Positions 43,169 through 55,090 of a DNA stretch of 64,000 nt are shown one piece after another. The position numbers were made by a program, and so were the translations under genes. This stretch comes from Akanthomyces muscarius (Eukaryota > Ascomycota > Sordariomycetes > Hypocreales > Cordycipitaceae). Numbering within the stretch: position 1 is the first letter of the stretch; each line of letters begins with the position of its first letter. The DNA lies in the NCBI RefSeq assembly GCF_028009165.1, contig NC_079241.1, positions 7,130,001 to 7,194,000 of the forward strand, in the 5' to 3' direction. The notes below the pieces were generated by a model, which was not told the origin of the DNA, did not search any database, and was given only the letters and a program-made list of their open reading frames with translations.

Positions 43169-46100
43169 CTACTCCTCCATCTCCTCATCGACCGCCGCTG
43201 CCGCATCCGCCTCCTTGCGCGCCTTGAACGCCGCCCCCCATTCTTGCGCCTTGGCTGTCACCTTGCCCTTGCCCTTGGGGTCAATCTTCTCCTCAAACGC
43301 CGTCCACCGGCGGAACCACTTCTCTGCCTGCTGCGACTTCAGGCCCCTGACCTTTGTCCGTCGCTCAAACACGTCCCGCACCGCCGTCGGGTCCGCCTGC
43401 GCGCCCTCGATGCCCATCTCCAGGTCCAGCAGCTGGTTCCACAGGTCGCCCTTCTTGGGGTACGTGTCAAGCAGGCCCGCGAACATGGTGCGGCCGCGCT
43501 CCGGCTCGCCGTTGGGCGAGTGGAACTCGAGCGCCGCGAAGCGCGAAACGACCGTCTGCCCGTGGGCGGCGCCGAGCTGCTGCATCGCACGCGGCAGCAG
43601 GGCGCGGGCGCGCGGGGGCTCGGCGCGCGTGACGTGCAAGAAGTGCGCATAGTTCATCCACACGTTGGGCGCCTTGGCGCCAAACTTCTTGACCATGGCT
43701 TCGAACAGCGCTTCGGCTTCCTTGAGCTTCTCCGACTGGATGTAGATGCTGGCCAGGCGCTCATGAATCTCCTGCGGGTCATTGTACTGGCAAGCGCGCT
43801 TAAAGACCTCCTCGACGGTCGTCTTGGTGCCGTAGGCGACTTCCAGGTTGAGGTACGCGACCCACACGTTGAGCTTCTCCGTCTCCTCGCGGATGTTGAT
43901 GGTGCGGATGGCGCGCTCGGCCACTTCGCGCGCCTTGGGCAGCTCGCTCACCTGCATCTGGAAGGCCATGTATGCGATCCACAGCTCGGACGAGTCGGGC
44001 TGACCCAGGAGCAAACGCTCGTAGTCGCTCGAGGTCTGGGGGCCATTGGTGTCGAGCTCGGCTGTCTTGTCAACCTCGATCTCGTTCTTCTTGCGTTTCT
44101 TAGTCTTGTCTGCCTTTTTGTTGGGCTTGTCGCCCTCAGACTCGGAGCCTGACTCAGCAAAGGGATCGGCCGTCCAGGTAGACTTGCCACCACCCAGGCC
44201 AGCACCAGCAGGTGCGTCGTCCATCTCCGAGTCTTCGTCACTGCCAGCTTCATCATTCTCCTCCTCGTCCTCATCGTCGTCCTCATCGTCGTCCTCATCG
44301 TCGTCTCCCTCTTCATCATCATCTTCGTCATCGTCATCATTCGCCCGGGCTTGAATGAGCTTGAGAAGAGCACCCTCATCCATGTCATCATCACTGTCAT
44401 CCTCGTCGACAAGAGCGGCGCCTTGCTCAGAGTCAGAGTCCATATCCGTGTCCTCGTCCTCAAAGAGCGACGGCTTCAAGCCAAAGCTGATTCTGCGCTT
44501 ATTGACATCTACCTCGAGGACCTTGGCCTTGACAATGTCACCCTCCTTGTAGAGCTTGGTAGCATCCTGCACAGGATTCTCGGCCATTTGGCTGCGATGG
44601 CACAGACCGCTGACGTTGGACGAGTTGTCAACCAGGATAAAAGCACCAAAGTCCTCCACCTTGCGGATCTTGCCGGTAACGATCTGGCCAACAGAAATAT
44701 CTTTGTAGGTAACGGGAGGCGTGTAGTCTTCATCGACAACGGACGACTTGAGGCTCAGTTCAATTTGCTTGGTGGCATTATCGATAGAAATAATGCGACC
44801 TTTCACCATCTGATCAACCTGGAATTGATCCTTCCACTCCTTCAAATAGCGGTCGGAAAGGTTGGAAATCTTGACCAGCGCAGAGACCTGACCACCCAGC
44901 AGAACAAAAAGGCCCTTGTCGGCAACGTTCTTGACGAATCCTCGAACGATGTCACCGGAGGACAGTTGAGCGAGATCGGTGATCTCTTTATCCTTGACAG
45001 GCAGAGTAGAGCTCATGATGCGCGAAGGGCGAATAGAGAGTCGTAGTCTCTTGTTGCTCTTGTCGACGTCAACTACGGACACACGGACTATGCCACCCTT
45101 GCGGTACTGGGTGGTATTGACTTCGTCAAAGTTGTCGGCCATGTCGGGCAGATGGACGGGTCCAGAGACAGACTCGCTAAGCTTGACAAGGATCTGTCGC
45201 TCGTTGACTTTTGTGATCTTTCCAGGGATAACCATATTAGCTTTGATAGAATCCCAGGTTACAATGTCCTTGGAAGAGGAAGAGCGGGCAGAAAGATCGA
45301 GGTGGCTGTTTTCGGCATTGACAGACGTTACGTGGACCTTGAGAGCAGACCCAGGAGGGAAGTTGCCTTCCAAGTCGTTCAACTGCGACAAATCGTCTGA
45401 TGCTTCCATAGCAGAAATGCGGCCACGGACGGAGGGGGACAAGTTGACCCAGAGGTATTGTTGCGTAAAGTTGTTGACAAACGCAATATGAGCTTGTCCG
45501 ACCTTGAGGGAGCCAAAGGTGAGCTCCTTCGGTGTCTCGGCGTCTAAGTCAGTTCGGCGCGCCGTGAGCTCCAGGATGGAGTGAGCGGATCTGTGAGAGA
45601 TGGGCAGGAAACGGTGGTCCTTAGCATCGTGCACGCCCACAACCTTGACACGCAGCACCTGGCCTTTGTGGAAGGTGGCGAGCGGCTGCTTGGGGTCAGC
45701 AATGTCGTCCCAGTTGCCAAAGACGTTGGAAACATCGATTCGGCCTTGAACGTCAGAATCGACAATCTGTACATTGAGTTGTGTTTCCTTAATAGAGGTA
45801 ATCTTGGCCTTTGTGACGGAGCCAAAAGCGAGACCGTCAGCGGGAGCAGCCTTGGCCTTCTCGCTCTTGCCGGCGACATCTTGATCAGCAGGTGCAGAGG
45901 CCGGGGCGACCATGATGCGGCTGAGATCGGGGATGGTGGATACGACGCGGACTTCGATGGAGTCATCTTTGTGTAGACCAAAGTTAGGCTTAGCCTGAGC
46001 CTCGGGCGAGAGACGTGCTTTAGGAAGCAGTGCGTGAAGTGAGCCGGCGAACTGAACAAAGACCGCGGTCGCCGTGACATTTCTCACAAAACCAGCAAGT

Positions 46101-48567
46101 ACTTTGCCCTGCTTGGCCTGCTCGAAAGACTTGAGCAGCTTTCCCTCCTTGGCAGCCTCAACCAGGCTAGGTTTTTGCGTAAGAATGACAGAGCGACGGC
46201 TGTCATTCTTGTCAATCACAACCAGGTTGAAGAGAGTCTGACCAGCAGACACCTTCTTGAGCGCAAATTGGTTCTTGGACGCGGATTTGTCGGTGAGATG
46301 GCTGACAGGAAGAATAGCCTTGAGCAGGCTGCCGTCGAGCTCGACAAAGACTTGGTCTTCAGATTTTTGAATGACCTTGGCGGAAACTATGTCACCGAGC
46401 GACAAATCCTTCAATGCAGTTTGCTTCTCAAGACCGAATGCGCCGGGGTCCTTGCAAGAAACAACCAGGCGTCTTTGCTCGGGATTAACGTCGAGCACAT
46501 GAACACTGACGACTTGGCCAACGCGGAAATGCTCTGTGGGATCACGAATATAGGCCTCGCTCATCTCAGAAATGGGCAAGAATCCTCGCAGCTCACCGTA
46601 GAACTGGATTCGGGCGCCGCTTCGCTCGAGCTTAATAATGGTGCCGAGCGCCTGGCTGCCAACCTTGACATCGTCATATTTTGTGATGATGGGGGTTTCA
46701 GAGTTGACAAGAGTCTTTTTGAGAGTGAGCCTAATTCGCTTCTTGATCAGATCGTTGCTCAGCACGCGGGCCTTGATCTTCATGCCCTGGCGAAACTTCT
46801 TCTCGGGGTGCTGCAGCTTGACGTCGGATAGATGACGCTCAGCGACGAAGCCAGTGATACCTTCGGCAATTTTGAGAACGAGGCCGTTGACACCGTTTTC
46901 GTCGATGACCATCTTTTCGATGTCGCAAGTTATGACGGTCCCGACAGGCACGTCTTCGTGGCGAATATATGTTTGCTCGAGAACGGATTTCTGGAATGAC
47001 AGATGGAAGACGCTGTCCATTTCATTGTAACTGATAACACGGCCCTTGTGTGTCGAGCCGACCTTGTAAGGGCCACTGGATTCGTAGAGGGCATCGACCT
47101 TGCCGTCCTTGACGCGGGAAATGTGAACAAATCCACAGAGGCCAGGAACGCCGACATCCACAAACAAGCCCATGTCGGTCTCGACATGACGGACCGTGCA
47201 CGCTTCGACTGTCGAAGCAATAGGAAGCACTTGTAGGGGGAGGCTGGACCGTTTGGGGCCTTCGGGACGCTTCTTCGCAAGGGCTGTCAGATGCGGCAAC
47301 AGCGTGATGCCCAGTTTAGGGCTCTTTGCTGTGGGAAAGTTGCAGATAATTCTGGCTTTGACCTTGGAGCCAATCTTGTATTTCGATTCAACATCGGTGC
47401 CCAAGGGACCAATTCCGGAGTGGATGAGATCGGCTGTGGCATCGACGTGTCCCATAATCTTGCCTGAGATGCCCCTGCTGCTATTGCCGGTAACCAGGAC
47501 GGTGACTGCGGTACCGGGGAGAAATGTGTTGATAGTCGTAGCATCGGCAGGGTGGTTGTTGACGTTGCCGATTTTGTCTTGCTTCAGGGTGAGCTGAGCA
47601 ACCTTGCCACTGCCCTTTTTGGCGGTGACCTGGCAGAGAAAGACGGCGCCTTCTTGCAGGCGGTCGCGGTTCATCTTGGTTTCTATCTCGCCGTTTGGGA
47701 GGAAGCCGCTCAGCCCGTCAATTCCAAGATCCATGATGCATCCGTGGTCCTCGACACTGGCTACAGCGGCAGCGACAGTGCAGTTGGGCACCACATCGTC
47801 CTTGTTGAGCCCGGTGTTGGCTTCAACCGGGCGGAGAGAAAGCTCAATCTTGCGCTTCCCTTTGCCGGCTACAGCACCGTCGACTGTGGATAAAACAAAG
47901 GCGCGAACAAATTGGCCAATCTCGAAGATGGACTTGGGGTCGACATCCTCGCCTTCGTCGTCAGAGTCGTCTTCTTTTTCGTCGTTGTTGTCTTCCTTGG
48001 CGTCGCCTTGTAGTCGGTTCGTAAGCTGTTCGGAAATGGCAACGATAGAGACGTGGCCAGTCAAGTTGTTGGGCAAAGCGACCTCGAGAGCGAGATTGCT
48101 AATCCGTGTGATTTGGCCGAGAACGATTGATCCTTTGACCAGTTTCTGCAAGAGTTAGTGGCGCATCTTTAGCAAGAAAAATATAAAAGAAGTACCTTGA
48201 AGTTGAGACTCTCAATTTTTACAGAGTCTTCCTCAGACTTGGACTCAGTCTTCTTTTCAGCCTTTTTGAGGGAAGCCGTTCGCTTCTTCTTCTTCTGGGG
48301 CTTGCCGCCGAGGGAGAACTCTTCCTCGTGCGCAGCATCAGCCTTGGCCTCCAATTGAATCTGCTTCTGTTCGAGAGGCGTAAGGATGTTGGCACCGCCT
48401 CTGGGGAAAAGAGGTTCCTCGTCCTTGAGAACGGAAACAACCGCCTTTTTCGGTGCGTCGGCGGGCTTTGGCTTGTCGGTCTTGGATGGGTTCGCCTCTT
48501 TAGACTGCTTGGCGGATTTAGCAGGAGGATGGCCGCCAGGGGCATCCTTTCGCTTGAGATTGCTCAT
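43169..48567 (-). CDS. RRP5: rRNA biogenesis protein Rrp5
   Basis: Exons 48567-48196 and 48145-43169 give 1782 aa; the intron is 50 nt. A Lys/Pro-rich N-terminus (about 1-120) leads into roughly a dozen S1 RNA-binding repeats, such as KGSIVLGQITRISNLALEV and VGQIVTGKIRKVEDFGAFIL. A long Asp/Glu tract follows at about residue 1400-1440. The C-terminal 300 residues hold HAT/TPR-like repeats (ELWIAYMAFQMQVSELPKAR, VWMNYAHFLH). The length and order match the yeast protein. Rrp5 binds pre-rRNA in the nucleolus and is needed for both the A0-A2 and A3 cleavages, linking small- and large-subunit assembly. The start ATG at 48567 precedes SNLKRKD; an upstream in-frame reading is probably not used. Confidence 0.96.
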
Positions 48568-49064
48568 GGCGGCGGATATGTACAAAAGCGAAGACAATTT
48601 TGTCTTTGCGCAGTTGCATGTATGGCCTGCACCGTAGACTTGATGCGCTAGCAGGCGTCCCTCGAATTTTTTTTCTGCAGATGCGATAAGCTAGACCGCT
48701 CGCCCGATAAGAATTATGGGTCGTGAAGTCGAAGCCTGTGAGCTCAATTGCTTGGTGATAGGTAACTTGACAGAGTAAAAATTAAAATTTGGACTATTTT
48801 TGCAGTGTCACATATTCCTACTTGTATAACTATAATTCCTTGACTAATAATACTACTGCGGCAGCTAACTATTCTGCGACTGCTAGAAGCCGCCATCGAG
48901 CCATGATGTCCTGGTCCCTCATTGGTCAGCGGCATTCTAATCCCACTCTTTCTTCATTCATTTCTGGTGATGGGAGGCGCAACCTATGTCCCAGCCAACA
49001 AACGTTGAGTAAGATCGTGATACAAGTTGTCGTTTGATCCCCTCGCTGGTTCCATACAAACTCC
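48568..49064. other. RRP5 upstream region
   Basis: Intergenic, about 500 bp, no gene. It contains the RRP5 5' region and the 3' flank of the LysM-WSC gene. Confidence 0.5.
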
Positions 49065-49916
49065 CTATGCGCGGCCAAACATCCCAAAAATAACAGCGTT
49101 TCTCATCGCTCCCGAGCTTGACTGAGCCACGTCCACAGAAGACGGTTGCGACGCCTGCGTACTCGTTGATGGAGAAGCTCCAGCCGATGACGAAGCTCCT
49201 GCTGACGAAGAAGCCCCAGCCGACGAAGATGTACCAGAGCTGGCGCCCCAGGTTCTCGAATAAATCGGGAGCAGGCCTTTGTACTGTGCGTCAAAGACAT
49301 TGATGCGGTCCTTGCCGCCGCAGATTGTCGCCTTGTCGCCGGTGCAGGGCATGTTGCAATCGGTCTGGTTCTTGGCATGGTCTCCGATGACATAGTCACT
49401 GCACCAGCATTGGTTTCCGTTCTTGAGACCGGTGAAGCGGGTTCGTTCCCGATAGCACAGGTCCTGGCACTTGGGGACGGTGAGGGCATCGTCGCCGTCA
49501 CCGCTCATGAGTTTCTCGAGAATATTGCCGTCGGTTCCTTCGACAAAGCAACCCTTTTCCGCCCAAGACGTCGGCGATGGGCCGATGTCCCTTGTAGAAG
49601 AAGTTTCCGTAGCCGTCGTCGAGGTAGTGGCGGTGGTCATATGTGTTCTGGAGTATTCTTCGATTCTCTCCTTTGTCACGATACAGTACGACTGAAATTT
49701 CCAAGGCTTGCAGTCCAGCCCAATCGATGGGTTCCAGCTTGAAAACTGCTCTGGGGTGATGCCAAAGTAATCTCTGATGTACTCGCATGTTTCTCGCATG
49801 CCATTGTTGTACCATTCAACACAGGACTTGACAGTGTTTGGGTCCCAGTCTAACGTTGGACTGCTAGTCGCCTCTGCTACCGCAGCCCCTAGGGCAATCA
49901 CGAATAGCAACTTCAT
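49065..49916 (-). CDS. Secreted LysM-WSC domain protein
   Basis: An intronless frame of 283 aa starts at the ATG at 49916, which begins a signal peptide (MKLLFVIALGAAVAEATS). A LysM-like module lies at about residues 28-80 (CEYIRDYFGITPEQFSSWNP, with paired Cys). A Thr-rich linker follows. A WSC domain lies at about 120-205 (GCFVEGTDGNILEKL, CQDLCYRERTRFTGLKNGNQ, CWCSD, CTGDKATICGG). A Ser/Ala/Gly tail contains three repeats of SSSAGA and ends in a weak hydrophobic stretch, so a GPI anchor is possible but not clear. LysM binds chitin oligomers and WSC binds glycans, so the protein probably sits at the cell wall or acts as a chitin-binding effector. The combination is widespread in ascomycetes. 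Confidence 0.88.
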   Translation of the reverse strand: MKLLFVIALGAAVAEATSSPTLDWDPNTVKSCVEWYNNGMRETCEYIRDYFGITPEQFSSWNPSIGLDCKPWKFQSYCIVTKERIEEYSRTHMTTATTSTTATETSSTRDIGPSPTSWAEKGCFVEGTDGNILEKLMSGDGDDALTVPKCQDLCYRERTRFTGLKNGNQCWCSDYVIGDHAKNQTDCNMPCTGDKATICGGKDRINVFDAQYKGLLPIYSRTWGASSGTSSSAGASSSAGASSSAGASPSTSTQASQPSSVDVAQSSSGAMRNAVIFGMFGRA

Positions 49917-50596
49917 CGCCGGGTGATGACAAAACTGCAGTGTTGACAGTATGAACGATATAGACAAGTGGCGCCCTATGGTCGGAGTTGCTCGGTTTCG
50001 CTGTTAATAAGCGTGAGACTTGGTACGTTTGTCACGCGTTTGTACTTGCACAATTTTCTTTGTTTCCCTTGCTCAAGGTTCGGGGTTCACCCGCCTTTCC
50101 TAGAGTCCGTCTTTCACCACTCATGTCAGCCCACAAGGCCAAGCCAATAGTCAATATGCGCCGGCCCGTAGGCGGATGCAACGGCCAGGTCCCTGATAGC
50201 CAATAGTGGCAGTATAATAAGCCATCTAAAACTTAACCATATTGCCCAGTAAATGCGAACTTCGTTGTGGGTGTGTTTAGAACGGGTCGCAGGGTGCGGA
50301 TAGTGCGGCGTACGGGCAGGTCACGCGACAATCTAATTCTTCAGTTAAATAATCTAATCTGCATACTCCACACTTGCCTTACCGTTATTACATGGGTTAA
50401 CAATCGAGGCCAAGCGCGGGTGTAAAAGGTCGCGGGCATAGCCGAACGCCAAACGGGTTCTACCATCCGCTCTGACGAAAGAGGATATATCGCCCGTTCG
50501 CGAATCTATCTACCCATTTGAAGAGCTTTCAAGAGAGATGGAACGTTTAGGCGCTGCCTTCGCACCACTGGTCGGCCACCGCAACGCGCCGCAAAT
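49917..50596. other. Intergenic, divergent promoters
   Basis: Divergent 5' regions of the LysM-WSC and 2EXR genes. Nothing else is recognised. Confidence 0.5.
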
Positions 50597-51115
50597 ATGT
50601 TCGCATTTCATCTGTTTTCGAGACTTCCAACCGAGGTCCGCATTCTGATATGGGTCTATTCTGTTGAGCCTAGAAACGTCGGCGTCAGGGCCATTCAAGC
50701 GTCAAAGGGACCACGAGACAGTGAAAGAAATTGGAGACTGCCCAACGAGGCTCTGGGTCCGGATCCATACCTCCCCGTCCCTGTGCCAGCCGTGATGCAG
50801 ACCTGTAGGCAAAGCCGAGGCCAAGGGCTATACGAAAAGGTCATGTATGCACATACGGCTCCGGCCGAGCACCGCTACGCTTCGATCAACTTTGAGATGG
50901 ATATAATTGATCTTGGGACAGCTTTACTTGACACTGTGAGGAATATTGCCCCCCGAATACGACGACTGAAATTTGAGCGGAGTAATGGCTCCGAGTATTG
51001 GTATCACTGGGAGTCACAGAACCTGACCTGGCTCGGCAACGTGGAGCTGTATCAGGCTGGGAAGCGCACTATTGGCCATGCAGAAGATACAGATCTGTCC
51101 TTTGCCTTTCTATAA
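50597..51115 (+). CDS. 2EXR-domain protein
   Basis: An intronless frame of 172 aa. The start FAFHLFSRLPTEVRILIWVY matches the F-box-like 2EXR motif (FxxFxxLPxExRxxIWxxA), and VMQTCRQSRGQGLYEKV follows as in family members. These fungal proteins occur in large numbers and have no established function. This one is short for the family (usually 250-400 aa) and stops after DTDLSFAFL, so it may be truncated at its C-terminus; I find no continuation 3' of the stop. Confidence 0.75.
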   Translation: MFAFHLFSRLPTEVRILIWVYSVEPRNVGVRAIQASKGPRDSERNWRLPNEALGPDPYLPVPVPAVMQTCRQSRGQGLYEKVMYAHTAPAEHRYASINFEMDIIDLGTALLDTVRNIAPRIRRLKFERSNGSEYWYHWESQNLTWLGNVELYQAGKRTIGHAEDTDLSFAFL

Positions 51116-52049
51116 GTCCTATTCATCACGAGATGCGGCCTAGCCGTCGACGTGCTGTAAGACTCCGTAGCGAAATCTTCCAGCCTTTGCACGTTATCAG
51201 CCACCACGTTAGCCCTAGCTCTGAGAGCGGTTGCCTTCAAATCAAAGGCTACTCATCGGCTCAACGGAACAGCGACTCAGCTTTGAAGGAACTACTAGGT
51301 TGGGTAGATTAGCAATTACGTAGGATTTTCTTATCGAGTCTGAGATGCGTCTAATTAGTTGTTTCATTGTGGTTATAAGCAGGTTAGATGTTGCGCAATG
51401 CTGCTTGGTGGAATACTGCGGCAGTAGGCCTGTACAAACGCTGCTGTTTTGCCACCAGGCCAAGCACTAGGGAAAACCTAGATAATTTAAAAGTTGGTGT
51501 AAGTGAAGAGCCTCATTAGCCATCTTCAGATTCGGAACAGTGCACACAAATCGCCAGCACAGAGACAAGATGTCTGTATGCAGCCGTCTATTAGTAGCAC
51601 ATCATACTCCTTGGCAGTACAGGAACAGAAAATTGAAGCTTGCCTTCGAGTCCATTGTACGCAGCCTTCTTTCTGACATGTGAATACCGTGGACGTGGAT
51701 GAAAGCGTTCGATCAGGCCAACGACAGTCGAAGAGTTCAGCACGAGCCCACAAGGCAGGTCACTAGCGCGCCGCTACAGGCTCGCCGATCAGTGGCCGCT
51801 AGCGGGTGGCGGGGTCGCTGGAACGGCGTAATCCAGTGCGTAATCCGCCTGTTTACAGTGCATTTACAGAGCTCCGGCCAGGAACGGGCGACAATCAGCT
51901 TGCATGCCAACCGTTGACGTGCTTAACAATACAGCCAACCATCCGCACCAGGCACGGCATCATGGCCGACTCTTGACCGTGTCTTGATCCCTGAAAGTAT
52001 CCTCTTTGACCATCGTACTATTTCCGCAGGAAATGCGGTAGCCATCACC
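51116..52049. other. Intergenic
   Basis: About 930 bp with no recognisable gene. The last 100 bases should be the promoter of the hydrolase-like gene. Confidence 0.5.
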
Positions 52050-54720
52050 ATGGCTCCGCGAAAACGGCAGCGCCCCAACACCGACGACGTCACAGCAGAG
52101 GTGCCTCCCGCCACGCAATCACAAGATAGTCTCCCGCGGCCCGCCCACGCATCTGCCTCGGAAGATGCATCGCGCTCCAGCCGACCCATGCCCCGACATA
52201 TCCCACCAAGTAATGATGGGCAAGAGGGAGCACCTCACCTCTTGCATCATAAAGAAGTACGTCCTCTTCAGCACTCCCTTGGTGCTCCATCTCACACTCG
52301 CAGGTTCGCAAAACCCAGAGCTGGTACGGTTCCTGGCCCCGGCCATCCAAGGCAGCAGCGTCAATCTCGGTGGCGAGAGAAAACATCCAAGGCGACACAT
52401 TTCGATCCAAAAACGCCGACTTGACACGGTTCGAATCACGGAGCGGCGACGACTCCGGCAGCATCCGCAGCAAGCTGAGTGAGTCGGCTGCAGCCTCGGA
52501 CCAGGCGAAGGCGTCCATGGCCCGGCCCGACTCGAGAGCGACAAAGGATAAGCCAGCACAGGAAGCAGCGCCGACGAAAACCAACGAGAACATAACTACA
52601 CCCACGAAATCTGACGACAATAAAACGACACCAGAGCCGAACGGTACGACCACTACGGCTAGCACAGCTACTGAACCAGAGACGGTCAAGGCTTCCGACG
52701 ACATCCCGCCACCAGCAACACCCGCGCAAGCACCGCAAGCTGGCTGGCTAGGCTGGCTCACAAGGACACCTGCAACAGTCACAGAACCGATTCCGGAAGA
52801 GCAACCAGAGCTCCCCCGACCGTCGACGCCGCCAGCACAAATCGTCGTCAACGCGCCGACCGCTCAGTCAGAACCTCGGCATCCGGCTACATCCTGGTTT
52901 GGGCTGTGGACAACTGCGGCGCCTGAAGCCATGGCTATCGACTCGGAAAAGAAGCAGGCTGATGATGCCCGAAAGACTGATACCGATGTCGTCATGCAGG
53001 ATGCGCCGGCATCGTCCGAGCAGACGCAAGAACCGCCGCTCAAAGCTGGTTCAACCTGGGCATTCTGGTCAAAAGCTACGCCAAATCAAAAGGACAAGCC
53101 ACCCACTCAAGAGTCCGGCGAAATCGCCGTCATTGGCGAGGGTTCAGAGGCCCATCCGCTGCCCATGACGGAAAACACCGTCTCATCTGAACCTAATGGC
53201 AAAGACAAAGGCAAAGCTAAAGACTCAAAACTAACATGGGGGAGGAATAAGCGTCCAAGGCCAGTGTCGGTAGACGAGTCAGGACCTCCATCCCCCGCCA
53301 GCGGCCAGCTTAATCCCGTCGATCCCAATTGTTGCAAACCTGACCAGAGCGACGCTGAGAGCCGCAGGTCGACTACCAAGACAGAAGTATCCATCAAGTC
53401 GGTGGCAGAGAGCGAAGCCTCGGCCAAACATCCCGCAAATCTTGTGCTGCCATCTTTTGCGAGCACATACCGTATGAAAGACAACCCTTCTATCCTGCAG
53501 CAAATCACAAACTTGCTGCTCCGAACATCGCAGCCACCCGCCAACCACGTCTTTCGCGTGCAGGAGACGCCCAAAATCAAGCGTGCCTTGGCCATTGGCG
53601 TCCACGGGCTCTTCCCCGCCACCTACCTGCGGCCGATGATAGGGCAGCCCAAGGGTACGTCGCTGCGTTTCGCCAGCCTGTGCGCGGACAGCATCCGGCG
53701 CTGGGCCGACGCCCACGGCTGCGCCGACTGCTCGATTGAAAAGGTGGCCCTGGAGGGCGAGGGGCGCATCGGCGAGCGCGTCGAGAATCTGTGGAAGCTT
53801 CTCCTCAACTGGATCGACCACATCCGCCAGGCAGACCTGATTGTCATGGCGTGCCACTCGCAGGGCGTGCCCGTCACGATGATGCTCCTCGACAAGCTCA
53901 TTGATCTGGGCATCATTACGAATGCCAAGATTGGCGTGTGTGCCATGGCGGGCGTCGCGCTGGGCCCGTTTCCGGACTACAAGTCGAGTTTGCTGATTGG
54001 CTCGGCAGCGGAGCTGTGGGATTTCGGGAACCCGCAGAGTGCAAACTCGCAGCGCTTCGAGGCTGCGTTGAAACGAGTGCTCGATTACGGCGCGCGCGTT
54101 ACCTTTATCGGCAGCATTGATGATCAAGTCGTCCCCATGGAGGTAAACTTTTTGTCCTTGCATCTTTCAAATATTCGCTAACAGGTCAGTCGGCCGTGTA
54201 TTCACCGGCTTCGCATCCGTATATATACCGCGCCGTCTTCATCGACGGCCGCATCCACGCGCCCGACTTCATCGCGCACCTGGTCGGCTTCGCGCTCAAG
54301 CTCCGGAACCTCGGCGTCAGCGACCACGGGCTCGTGAGGGAGCTGTCCCTCGCGCTCGCCGGCTCTTTGTATTCCGGCGAGGGCCACTCGCGGCTCTACT
54401 ACGACGACGCCGTGTACGACCTGGCCATTGTACACGCACTGGAGACGACGTCGGTCCCCAAGCCCAGCCCCGAGTGCCGCGTCGAGCACCGCACGGTTCC
54501 TACGGCGACACCGGCAGGTGCGGTGGCGCCCGCGCTGGCCTCGCCAAACCCGTACGTGCTGCCGTGGATCATGAGGGGCCTGCTCGAGGAGGACTTTGTC
54601 AAGACGGAGCTGAGCGCGGAGACGGAGGAGCTCCTAAGGCAGTTTGACGACTGGAAGCCGAGCAACAAGGCGCTGAAGGATGTCAAGTATAGACTGGAAG
54701 CGGTGCGATCAAAGCTATAG
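52050..54720 (+). CDS. YMC020W-like alpha/beta-hydrolase-fold protein
   Basis: Exons 52050-52256, 52304-54142 and 54190-54720 give 858 aa. Both introns are 47 nt and phase 0. The first splice yields VRKTQSWYGSWPRPSKAA, a conserved motif of this family; the second yields VPMESAVYSPASHPYIYRAV. Residues 70-420 are disordered, rich in Pro/Thr/Ser, with repeated Trp motifs (WLGWL, SWFGLW, STWAFW). The folded part begins near 440 (FRVQETPKIKRALAIGVHGLFPA) and contains the nucleophile elbow ACHSQGVPVTMMLLDKL near residue 555, plus a probable acidic residue in SIDDQVVP. It is a predicted serine hydrolase or lipase-like protein whose substrate is unknown. The family name is from memory. Confidence 0.82.
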
Positions 54721-55090
54721 AGGACGGGCACCCACAGACATGCATACATAGTTATATAGATACCATACGGAGAAGGCACGCGCAGAGGAGGATATACACC
54801 AGAACGGATAGAGAGTTGCCATGATGAGCATCACATACACAGGGGTCTGTCTCTTTAGATGGATTGTTATTTCAGCGTTAGACTCGAGTACTCTACCGAT
54901 TATATATTTTTCGTCCGCTACGAACCACACAGCAAACGAATCAACATCTTGTCTTCTTCAATTGTCAATTAGAGTTGATTTTTTTACCATTACTCTAGAG
55001 TCATATACATGCCCCCCTCGTCCCGTTCTATGCTTATATCGTACATGGTGTCTCTCCCCCTTCTATTATACAAGGAACCTTCAGTTGCTC
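54721..55090. other. Convergent 3' flanks
   Basis: AT-rich 370 bp between two genes that converge; no gene. Confidence 0.55.

Noticed and set aside
43148..44152. Long plus-strand frame opposite the RRP5 C-terminus
   Set aside because: It is a mirror of GC-biased HAT-repeat coding sequence; the composition is Leu/Arg-rich and no domain is present.
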